Part shown: positions 16,951 through 24,295 of the stretch, in pieces
Layout: the number at the start of each line of letters is the position of its first letter
Numbering within the stretch: position 1 is the stretch's first letter
DNA from: Duganella dendranthematis
GTDB lineage: Bacteria > Pseudomonadota > Gammaproteobacteria > Burkholderiales > Burkholderiaceae_D
Direction of reading: 5' to 3'
Length of the DNA stretch: 64,000 nucleotides
Assembly (NCBI RefSeq): GCF_012849375.1
Contig: NZ_CP051684.1
Span: 6,200,001 to 6,264,000, forward strand
Notes under the pieces: model-generated
The model's database searches: none
What the model was told of the DNA's origin: nothing
Seen by the model: the letters and a program-made list of their open reading frames with translations, nothing else
Translations under genes and position numbers: made by a program

Positions 16951-19900
16951 TTAAAAGTCCGATTCGCCTTCGATCACCACAGGATAACCGCTGATCGCGC
17001 GCGAGGCCTGCATGCCCGCCATCACCGCTGCCTCGACGCAACCGGCATTGATGCCGGTCTTGATCCAGTCTCCCGTCAGGAACAGATTCGAGAAGCCCGA
17101 TTGGTCGGTGCGCAGGCGATACCTGGTCGAACCGACCACCGACATCACATAGCGCTCGGACGGATCGACATTCGCCCGCCAGTACTGCGCATCGAAGCGC
17201 TGCACGCCGGTGGCCTCGCTACCATCCACCAGCCATTGCCACGGGAATGCGCCCGCCGGCCCGGCCGCCGACCATAGCGACGCAATCTCCTTGCTCAACT
17301 GATTGATCGCACCCTGTTTCGCGATTTCGGCCATTTGCGCCGGGAAGCCATGCACGCTGGCGGGCGGATAGCTGTCCACCGTGAGCGCGCTACAGAAGTA
17401 CGACACATTGCGCGGATCGAGCGGCGCCGGCCAGTCCTCGCGCTCCAGCAACTGATCCATAGGCGCCCAGGTATCAAACGGTTCGGTGAAACCGCTCAAC
17501 ACCGGCTGCTGGCCGCCCGGCTGATGCGCCCAGCCCATCTGCGTCAGATCCTTGTTGAGCCAGACCTGATAGGCTTGCGTGGCCACCGTCTGCACCTTCT
17601 CCGTGGTCGTCAGCAGCGCCGGGCTTTGCGCCAGCAACTGCGGGCATAGCACCGGTAAGGAACCAATCGAAATCCCGAACACCACCTGATCGAAATCCAC
17701 GCCGCGCTTCAGCGTTACCGTTGGCAGCTCCTTGCCGAAAGCTTCGCGGTACACCTCCGGCCAGTCGGTCCAATGCGACTCCAGGTTGATTTCCTTCGCT
17801 TGCAGCAGTTGCGCCTGCAGCTCGTCAATCTGCGGATATAGCGGTGCGCCCGGCCAGCAATCCAGCCCCTTTACAGGCACCAGCGGATCGTAATCGGCGC
17901 CGGCTAGCTGAACCTGCTGCGTCATGCGGATACTGCCGATCTGCGCGCCGTCCGGCACCAGCTCCTCCACCTTGTGGAAGAACTTGAACTTCACGCCGCG
18001 CTTCAACAGCGCCTGATACAGCGGCGTAAAGATGGTATCGCCCATCCCCGCCTGCATCTTGAACATGATGCCGCCCTTGTAGGCCAGGCCGATGCGCGCC
18101 ATGGAGCGCAGCATGGTGCCGGCTTCCGCGTTCGGCTTGTCGAAATGACCGCCTTCGTATGCGAAGATCAGGTCATAGAAACCGCGCACCGGCGCAGAAT
18201 TCACGGCCAGTTGCTCATCGCCGCCATGCTTGCGCAGCCAGTCGCGGAAATCGATATCGTTGATCACATCGAAGCCGTTGCGTATCACGCCATCTTCAAA
18301 CACGCCCTTCATGATCGTCATGCCGAGATCCAGGCAGATAAACAGCCGGCGGATCTCATCGCCCACATTGCCATCGGCGCCCGCAATCAGTTTGGCGTAG
18401 CGCGAATGCAGCTTGCTGCGCACGCCCGCCATGGCGCCTGCCAGCGCCAGATGCTGGCCCTTGCCCGCATCTTCCGCCATGTTGAACACCATGCCGGACA
18501 AGGCGCCCGCCAGCAGCGACACATCATCCATCAACTCTGACGCCGACGATGTCACGCCTTCGGCCAGGTGATACAGCCAGTCAGGAATGATGCCGGTATG
18601 GTGGGGATGGGGCGCCAGTTCCATCTCCTTGGTGAGATGATCCAGGCTGCGTATCCACTGTTCGATCCAGCTCACCATGGCCACGGCCATCTGCCACAGC
18701 GTGATCTTCTGGTCGCCCTCACCCGGTTCGCCCGGCAGCGTCGGGAACGTGATCGACCAGTTGTGCCACTGCTCGCCGACTTTCTCGGACAAGGCCACGT
18801 AATCCTGCTGCTTGAAGGCGTCGCGCCAAGTGGCCAGCGGCGCGCCGGGCGGACGATCCAATTGCGCATAAGCGGCCTTGATCATCCTGAACGCGTTGGA
18901 GTAAAAGCCGAACCAGATGTGCAGCCCATGTTCCTCGATGCGCTGGCCGTACGCAGCATTGCGTCCACTGGCGCCTTTGCCGCCCAATCGCCAGCCTTGC
19001 TGGTAAAGCGTGATGTCGTAGTTGTTCTGCCAGCCCGGTTGATCGGTCAGATAGTAGGCCGTGGTCATGGCGCTGACGCCGCCGCCGAGGATCGCAATCT
19101 TCTGCGGTGCGACCGACGAGTTATCCACCAGCTCTTCGCCCGGCTGCGCGGTGAAATCGAAATTCAGGTAGTACGGCAGGATGGCCTGCTGCGCGCCAAG
19201 TTGAAGACCCAGCGTATCGTTGAGCGGGAAGCTGTCGAAGGCGTGCAGCACCGCTTCGTAATCATGGCCCAGCAGTTTGCCGCCGTGGATCTTGTCGATG
19301 GTCGCCGGCGCCGCCAGAATGGCCTGGTACACCGCCTTCAGGCCAAAGCTGTCCGGGAACTGCTTGAGGAAGATCTGATCGATGCGCGGATTACGCAGCA
19401 GGGAGATGATGTCCTCCCAGCCGGCGATATCCATGTTGAAGAAATCGGGAATGGACGCGAACAGTTCTATCGCCTGCTCGATCAACTCCAGCAGGCTGCT
19501 GATTTCCCGCTCGTCGCCGTTGGCCTGCGTGGCGTTCACCTCCAGCAGCGGATGCAGCGCGATTTTGGTCTCCGGCGAAAACGGATGGAAGCCCTTGGCC
19601 GACAAGGCGCAGCGCTGCGCGCCGATTTCGTATTCGCACAAATACTTGGGATAGCCGAACAGCTCACGGCCGTTAATCAGCGCCATCGCATCGTCAACGA
19701 AGATGTGCGCCGGGTAATAGTAAATGTGCGCCAGTTCGCCCTCGTCATCCATGGCGCCGACCATGATCCAGGTGACGATATCGATCTCCGTGATCCAGCC
19801 CTTGGCGTGATCGACCGGCGCCGCCGAATCGGCGTGGTTGACCTGGGTGAAGGTGATCAGCACATACGGCGAAATCGCCTTGAAGCGCATGCGCGCGCCG

Positions 19901-20052
19901 GCCACCGCGTTCAGCGTGCCGTCCAGCGTGGCCTGCAATTTCGCCAGGTCGCCCCTGACGAAGAAGCCGTACATGTCTGCGTTTTTCAATTGCAGCGGTG
20001 AATGCATCATCACCGATCCGCCCTGGTAAATGTAGTTGGGTCTGGTCGCCAT
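16951..20052 (-). CDS. Fusion of acetoacetate-decarboxylase-like domain and FAD-dependent amine-oxidase-type oxidoreductase
   Basis: 1033 residues from the ATG at 20052; a TTG at 20085 is a weaker option. Residues 1-300 resemble the acetoacetate decarboxylase superfamily (ISPYVLITFTQV, GRELFGYPKYL at 128-138). Classical decarboxylases have two adjacent lysines after PK; here the second is Tyr. Residues 315-1033 are an NAD(P)-binding Rossmann/FAD protein: ILGGGVSAMTTAYYLTD near 321, QQGWRLGGKGASGR near 351, EEHGLHIWFGF near 373, and the C-terminal LFLTGDWIKTGINAGCVEAA. This FAD module resembles phytoene-desaturase or hydroxysqualene-dehydroxylase relatives. No signal peptide. Substrate unknown; role in lipid or isoprenoid chemistry is only a guess. 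Confidence 0.82.
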   Translation of the reverse strand: MATRPNYIYQGGSVMMHSPLQLKNADMYGFFVRGDLAKLQATLDGTLNAVAGARMRFKAISPYVLITFTQVNHADSAAPVDHAKGWITEIDIVTWIMVGAMDDEGELAHIYYYPAHIFVDDAMALINGRELFGYPKYLCEYEIGAQRCALSAKGFHPFSPETKIALHPLLEVNATQANGDEREISSLLELIEQAIELFASIPDFFNMDIAGWEDIISLLRNPRIDQIFLKQFPDSFGLKAVYQAILAAPATIDKIHGGKLLGHDYEAVLHAFDSFPLNDTLGLQLGAQQAILPYYLNFDFTAQPGEELVDNSSVAPQKIAILGGGVSAMTTAYYLTDQPGWQNNYDITLYQQGWRLGGKGASGRNAAYGQRIEEHGLHIWFGFYSNAFRMIKAAYAQLDRPPGAPLATWRDAFKQQDYVALSEKVGEQWHNWSITFPTLPGEPGEGDQKITLWQMAVAMVSWIEQWIRSLDHLTKEMELAPHPHHTGIIPDWLYHLAEGVTSSASELMDDVSLLAGALSGMVFNMAEDAGKGQHLALAGAMAGVRSKLHSRYAKLIAGADGNVGDEIRRLFICLDLGMTIMKGVFEDGVIRNGFDVINDIDFRDWLRKHGGDEQLAVNSAPVRGFYDLIFAYEGGHFDKPNAEAGTMLRSMARIGLAYKGGIMFKMQAGMGDTIFTPLYQALLKRGVKFKFFHKVEELVPDGAQIGSIRMTQQVQLAGADYDPLVPVKGLDCWPGAPLYPQIDELQAQLLQAKEINLESHWTDWPEVYREAFGKELPTVTLKRGVDFDQVVFGISIGSLPVLCPQLLAQSPALLTTTEKVQTVATQAYQVWLNKDLTQMGWAHQPGGQQPVLSGFTEPFDTWAPMDQLLEREDWPAPLDPRNVSYFCSALTVDSYPPASVHGFPAQMAEIAKQGAINQLSKEIASLWSAAGPAGAFPWQWLVDGSEATGVQRFDAQYWRANVDPSERYVMSVVGSTRYRLRTDQSGFSNLFLTGDWIKTGINAGCVEAAVMAGMQASRAISGYPVVIEGESDF

Positions 20053-20147
20053 GGCCGAGGAAAAAGAAAGGTCAATAACGGTCAAGTGTATTTCAGATCC
20101 AATACTATTGCCAAAAATAAATTGTGGCTTTCATTGTAGAATTTGCC

Positions 20148-20789
20148 ATGGCCAAAGATCATCAAGAACAGCGCGCCTGGGTGCGCATGCCGTCCGGACG
20201 GCGCCTCGATTTACTCGACCCCACGCCCTTCGACTGGGACGATAGCGACCTGGCGTTGGGGCTGGCGCGCACGTATCGCTGGGGCGGCCATTCCGCGTGG
20301 CCGTTGCCGCTATCGGTGGCGCAACACTCGTTGACGGTGATGCATGTGCGCACCGCCGCCTGCACCGCAGCCGGCCTGACGCTGCCGCCGCTGGCGGCGC
20401 TGCGCGAACTGCTGCACGATGCCGAAGAAGGCCTGCTGGGCTTCGACTGCATCTCGCCGCTCAAGCCGTTTCTGGGCGAGGCCTTCAAGACCCTGTCGCA
20501 GAAACTCGACGCCGCCGTCTTCCTGCGCTACGGTCTGCCCGGCTGGACAGCAAAAGAACACGCCGCCCACAAGCTCGCCGACCGCCTGGCCGCCGCCAGC
20601 GAAGCGGTCCACATCGCCGGCTGGTCCGCCACGGAAGTACAGCAGACGCTGAAAATCACCGTACCACCGCTGCACGCCGACCCACTGCACGCCATCTACG
20701 GCGGCACGCCGTGGGAACCCTGGCCGCCAGCCCTCGCCGCTGAGCGGTTTCTTGTTCAACTCAACCAGCTGAAAGACCTATGCGCCTGA
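20148..20789 (+). CDS. HD-domain phosphohydrolase
   Basis: 213 residues from the ATG at 20148; a GTG at 20124 is an alternative. Metal-binding residues follow the HD pattern: His in VAQHSLTVM, HD in LLHDAEEG, and a distal Asp in KLADRLAAASE. The layout resembles YfbR-like nucleotidases and related small HD hydrolases. It would hydrolyse a phosphate ester, most plausibly a nucleotide, in the cytosol. It diverges from the FAD fusion gene and overlaps the next start by 10 bases, so it is probably co-translated with the exported DUF3304-like protein. Confidence 0.85.
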   Translation: MAKDHQEQRAWVRMPSGRRLDLLDPTPFDWDDSDLALGLARTYRWGGHSAWPLPLSVAQHSLTVMHVRTAACTAAGLTLPPLAALRELLHDAEEGLLGFDCISPLKPFLGEAFKTLSQKLDAAVFLRYGLPGWTAKEHAAHKLADRLAAASEAVHIAGWSATEVQQTLKITVPPLHADPLHAIYGGTPWEPWPPALAAERFLVQLNQLKDLCA

Positions 20790-21817
20790 CTTCCCTGCTC
20801 GCCCTCAGCCTCGCCTTGCCAGTAAGCGGGCACGCCGCCGAACCTGATCTCTTCGAAGGTATCTATTCCATCGTCGATCCGCGCACCGGCGCGCAAACGG
20901 ACATGTTCAAAATCTGGAAAGGAGTGGACGACTATACCGTCCTGACCAATTACAACAGCGCCTGGAGCGGACCGGCTTTCGGCAGTGTCGGCACGCCGCC
21001 GGCCAAGGAAGCGCTGCCCGGTCCGTTCCCGCAGGACCCGCGCGTGCGCACCCTGTGGATCGAAAGAATGGGTGCGATCTATCAGGTTCCGCCCGGCGCA
21101 CTCTCTGTTGCCGGGCGCTCCGATACGGGATATCTGGCGCACATGGTGCAACTGGGTTCGCCGCAATTGCTGCGCCGGCCCGTGCTGACCGGCCGCCCGG
21201 AACGTGGCGAGCGTGGCGAAAGCAAGTACAAGCCTAACGCGAACGAACAACGCGTCACGATCACCACGCTCAATTTCAGCGCGAAGGCGGTGCAGGTCGG
21301 CGTCAGCGACCCGCGCAACAAGGACAATGCGGTCGATACCGATCCGCTGGCGCCCTACATGGCCAGCCTGCAAAGCTGCTGCTACTACCTGCCGCAAAAA
21401 TGGCATGCCGCGCTGCGCCTCAACGTTGAATATCGCTCGCCGCCGGAAGGCAAAGCCAGGACTGTCACGCTGCCGGTGCCCAAGTACGACAAGCCGGACA
21501 AGCTCGCGGTGGCGGTGCGCGCGGATGGCAAGATCGAACTCGTCGAGCGGCCAGCGTCGGATGACATGGCTGCCATGCCGGCGCCGCCGGCGGCCGAACT
21601 GGCGCGCATCCGCGCCGCCATCATCCAACGTCAAAAGGCCAATGTGGCGGACCTTACCCGGCAAATGGAGAAAGAGCCTGGCTCCGCGCGCGAATTCCGC
21701 GACGACCTGACTGCACTGCAGCAGACCCTCAAGTACACCGAGGCGCTCGCCGCGTGCAGCAAAACGCCCGAGGAATGCGAGCGTGACGCGATTGCGCAAG
21801 CCAAGGAGATTCGCTGA
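20780..21817 (+). CDS. Exported DUF3304-like protein
   Basis: 345 residues with a Sec signal peptide (MRLTSLLALSLALPVSGHAA). The middle contains a VTITTLNFSAKAVQVGVSD strand and a CCYYLPQKWHAALRLNVEY segment. The paired Cys followed by LPxxW and alternating strands resembles DUF3304, a family of periplasmic proteins often near type VI secretion or envelope genes. The C-terminal 80 residues are a charged helix (ELARIRAAIIQRQKANVADL) with two Cys near the end. It overlaps the HD gene by 10 bases. Function unknown; the family assignment is moderate. Confidence 0.65.
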   Translation: MRLTSLLALSLALPVSGHAAEPDLFEGIYSIVDPRTGAQTDMFKIWKGVDDYTVLTNYNSAWSGPAFGSVGTPPAKEALPGPFPQDPRVRTLWIERMGAIYQVPPGALSVAGRSDTGYLAHMVQLGSPQLLRRPVLTGRPERGERGESKYKPNANEQRVTITTLNFSAKAVQVGVSDPRNKDNAVDTDPLAPYMASLQSCCYYLPQKWHAALRLNVEYRSPPEGKARTVTLPVPKYDKPDKLAVAVRADGKIELVERPASDDMAAMPAPPAAELARIRAAIIQRQKANVADLTRQMEKEPGSAREFRDDLTALQQTLKYTEALAACSKTPEECERDAIAQAKEIR

Positions 21818-21835
21818 CGGGTCCGCCTATACCAA

Positions 21836-21849
21836 CGTATAACTATACG
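21836..21849. promoter_or_regulatory. Inverted repeat upstream of orphan NarL regulator
   Basis: CGTATA-AC-TATACG is a perfect 6-base inverted repeat about 55 bases before the regulator start. Short AT-rich palindromes of this size are typical dimer sites, so autoregulation is possible. No strong promoter hexamers were identified around it. Confidence 0.4.
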
Positions 21850-21904
21850 GCGCGGCCGAGGTTGACGAGAATGACTTCATCAACCTCACCTGGAGATCCA
21901 GACC

Positions 21905-22528
21905 ATGAATACCGCATCCGTTCTCATTGCCGACGTCCACCCGCTGATCCGCGCCGGCATGGCCGCCTTGATCGAGTCCGACGGCAAGTTCACGCTGCTG
22001 GGCCAGGCCTGCGATGGCAAGGAAGCCATGGAGATGTGCGACCGCCTGCACCCCGACCTGCTGCTGATGGACCTGAACATGCCGGGCTGCGACGGCGTCG
22101 AAGCCATCGGCCGCATCCGTGCCCAGCATCCGGACGCCAAGGTCATCATCCTCAGCGGCCACGACGGTGAAGACGATGCCGACCGCAGCATGCGCGCCGG
22201 CGCCCATGCCTACATGCTGAAAAGCGCCCCGCTCGACGATCTGATGACCTGCATCCACGCCGTCCTGCAAGGCAAGAAATTCATGATGCCGGAACTGGCC
22301 GTCAAGCTGGCCAGCCGCATCCACGGCAACCAGCTAACCCCGCGCGAGCGCGATATTCTGATGCACCTGGCCACCGGCATGAGCAACAAGGTCATCGCCC
22401 GCGCCGCCGGCATCGGCGTCGGCACCGTCAAGTTCCACGTCAAGAGCATCATGTCGAAGCTCAACGTCTGCACCCGCACCGAGGCCGCCATGGTGGCCGC
22501 CAAGCGCGGACTGGTTCATCTGAATTAA
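21905..22528 (+). CDS. Orphan NarL/FixJ-type response regulator
   Basis: 207 residues with a GGAG ribosome site. The receiver domain (1-125) has phospho-acceptor Asp 56 (LLMDLNMPG) and the conserved Lys in YMLKSAP. The GerE/LuxR helix-turn-helix (about 140-200) includes LTPRERDILMHLATGMSNKVIA and VGTVKFHVKSIMSKL. The acidic pocket reads ADVHP where relatives read ADDHP, so Val 11 replaces one Mg-coordinating Asp. A close paralogue at 28427 keeps both. No kinase is adjacent. It may be weakly phosphorylated or work with an unlinked kinase; the nearest encoded candidates are the hybrid and propeller kinases in this window. Confidence 0.92.
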   Translation: MNTASVLIADVHPLIRAGMAALIESDGKFTLLGQACDGKEAMEMCDRLHPDLLLMDLNMPGCDGVEAIGRIRAQHPDAKVIILSGHDGEDDADRSMRAGAHAYMLKSAPLDDLMTCIHAVLQGKKFMMPELAVKLASRIHGNQLTPRERDILMHLATGMSNKVIARAAGIGVGTVKFHVKSIMSKLNVCTRTEAAMVAAKRGLVHLN

Positions 22529-22583
22529 GGGCTGGACATGCTGGCCTTCCGTGATAAACTTGCTAATTTTTCCGGAAGCCAAC

Positions 22584-24290
22584 ATGATCGTCGGGATCGA
22601 CCTTGGTACAACCAATAGTTTAATTGCCGTATGGAACAACGGCGCGCCCCGCTTGCTGCCCAATAGCCTGGGTGAAGTATTGACGCCATCGTGCGTCAGT
22701 CTCGACGAAGACGGCACCATCCTGGTGGGCCGCGCCGCCCGCGAACGGTTGCAGACCCATCCTGACCGTACTGCCGCTGTGTTCAAGCGCTACATGGGCA
22801 GCGACAAAGCCATCCAGCTCGGTCATCGCCAGTTCCGCCCGGAAGAATTGTCGGCGCTGGTGTTACGCTCATTAAAAGAAGATGCCGAAGCGGCACTGGG
22901 CCATCCTGTCACAGAAGCCATCATCACGGTGCCAGCCTATTTTTCCGATGCGCAGCGCAAGGCCACGCGCGCCGCCGGTCAGTTGGCCGGCCTGAAGGTC
23001 GAACGGCTGTTGAATGAACCCACCGCCGCCGCGCTGGCGTATGGCATCCATCTGCGCGGCAGTGAAACAAAATTCCTGGTGTTCGATTTGGGTGGCGGCA
23101 CCTTCGACGTTTCCGTGCTGGACCTGTTCGAAGGGGTGATGGAGGTGCGGGCTTCGGCCGGCGACAACACGCTTGGCGGCGAGGACTTTGTCCACGCACT
23201 GGTCAACCATTTCTTCGCCCACCACGCGCTGCCGGCGACGCTGCGCAGCGATGCGTATTTCATGCAGCGCTTGATCTTCCAGGCGGAGGCGGCCAAACGC
23301 GTGCTGAGTGACGCCCCCAACGCCAGCATCCACATCCAGCATCAAAAGGCCGACTATGTGCTGGAGCTGGATGAAGCGGCGCTGGAGCGCATCAGCGCTG
23401 GCTTGCTGCAACGTCTGCGCGGCCCGGTGGAACGCGCGCTGCGTGATGCCGGCCTGCGCAGCGCCGAGCTAAACAATGTAGTGCTGGCAGGCGGCGCCAC
23501 CCGGATGCCGCTGGTGCGCAAGCTGGTGGCGCGCATGTTCGGCCGTTTTCCATCCTCCGAAATCAGTCCAGACGAGGTGGTGGCGCTCGGCGCCGCCGTG
23601 CAGGTGGGCTTGAAAATGCGCGATGCGGCGTTGGACGAGGTCGTGATGACCGACGTCTCGCCCTACTCGCTGGGCATCAGCGTGGCAATGCAGTTGGGCG
23701 ACGGCAGCTACTCCAGCGGCCACTTCGATCCCATCATCGAACGCAACACGCCGGTGCCGGTGAGCCGTGTGAAACGCTACTACCCGGTCAGCGACAAGCA
23801 AAAGCAACTGGAACTGCAAATATACCAAGGCGAAGCACGCCTGGCGAAAGACAATATCCGCCTGGGCACGTTGAACTGCGCGCTGCCGGGCACCAGCGTA
23901 GACGCGGGCGGCATCGATATCCGCTTCACCTACGACATCAATGGCTTGCTGCAAGTCGAGGCCACCATCCTGGCGTCGCAGGAAAAACACACGCTGGTCA
24001 TCGAGGATAACCCGGGTCTGTTGTCCGAAGCCGATATTGTTGCGCGCTTTGCCCTGCTCTCCGAGCTGAAAATCCATCCACGCGACCGGCTCGAACACCG
24101 TACTTTGCTGGCGCGCGCCGAACGCCTGTACCAGCAGCTGCGCGGACACCAGCGTGACTGGCTGGGAGGGCATATCCGCGCATTCGAGCAAGTGCTGGAG
24201 ACGCAGGAAAAACATCAGATCGACAGCATCCGCCATCAGTTCATTACCGTGCTGGACGACGTCGAGCAATCCAGCTACACGCAGCAGTAA
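22584..24290 (+). CDS. hscC: HscC-type Hsp70 chaperone
   Basis: 568 residues from the ATG at 22584 with CCGGAAG upstream. The ATPase domain shows GIDLGTTNSLIAVW, VPAYFSDAQRKAT, NEPTAAALAYG, VFDLGGGTFDVS and VLAGGATRMPLVR, the full Hsp70 signature set. The short substrate-binding part and missing long lid match HscC rather than DnaK (about 640). HscC works with atypical J-proteins and can modulate stress sigma factors in E. coli. The next gene, 5 bases downstream, encodes a J-like membrane protein, the same pairing as hscC with djlB/djlC. Cytosolic. Confidence 0.92.
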   Translation: MIVGIDLGTTNSLIAVWNNGAPRLLPNSLGEVLTPSCVSLDEDGTILVGRAARERLQTHPDRTAAVFKRYMGSDKAIQLGHRQFRPEELSALVLRSLKEDAEAALGHPVTEAIITVPAYFSDAQRKATRAAGQLAGLKVERLLNEPTAAALAYGIHLRGSETKFLVFDLGGGTFDVSVLDLFEGVMEVRASAGDNTLGGEDFVHALVNHFFAHHALPATLRSDAYFMQRLIFQAEAAKRVLSDAPNASIHIQHQKADYVLELDEAALERISAGLLQRLRGPVERALRDAGLRSAELNNVVLAGGATRMPLVRKLVARMFGRFPSSEISPDEVVALGAAVQVGLKMRDAALDEVVMTDVSPYSLGISVAMQLGDGSYSSGHFDPIIERNTPVPVSRVKRYYPVSDKQKQLELQIYQGEARLAKDNIRLGTLNCALPGTSVDAGGIDIRFTYDINGLLQVEATILASQEKHTLVIEDNPGLLSEADIVARFALLSELKIHPRDRLEHRTLLARAERLYQQLRGHQRDWLGGHIRAFEQVLETQEKHQIDSIRHQFITVLDDVEQSSYTQQ

Positions 24291-24295
24291 ACCTT

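Noticed and set aside
18568..20001. 477-residue + frame opposite the FAD fusion gene
   Set aside because: Arg/Gln-rich with no motifs and no ribosome site; the minus frame has clear FAD motifs.
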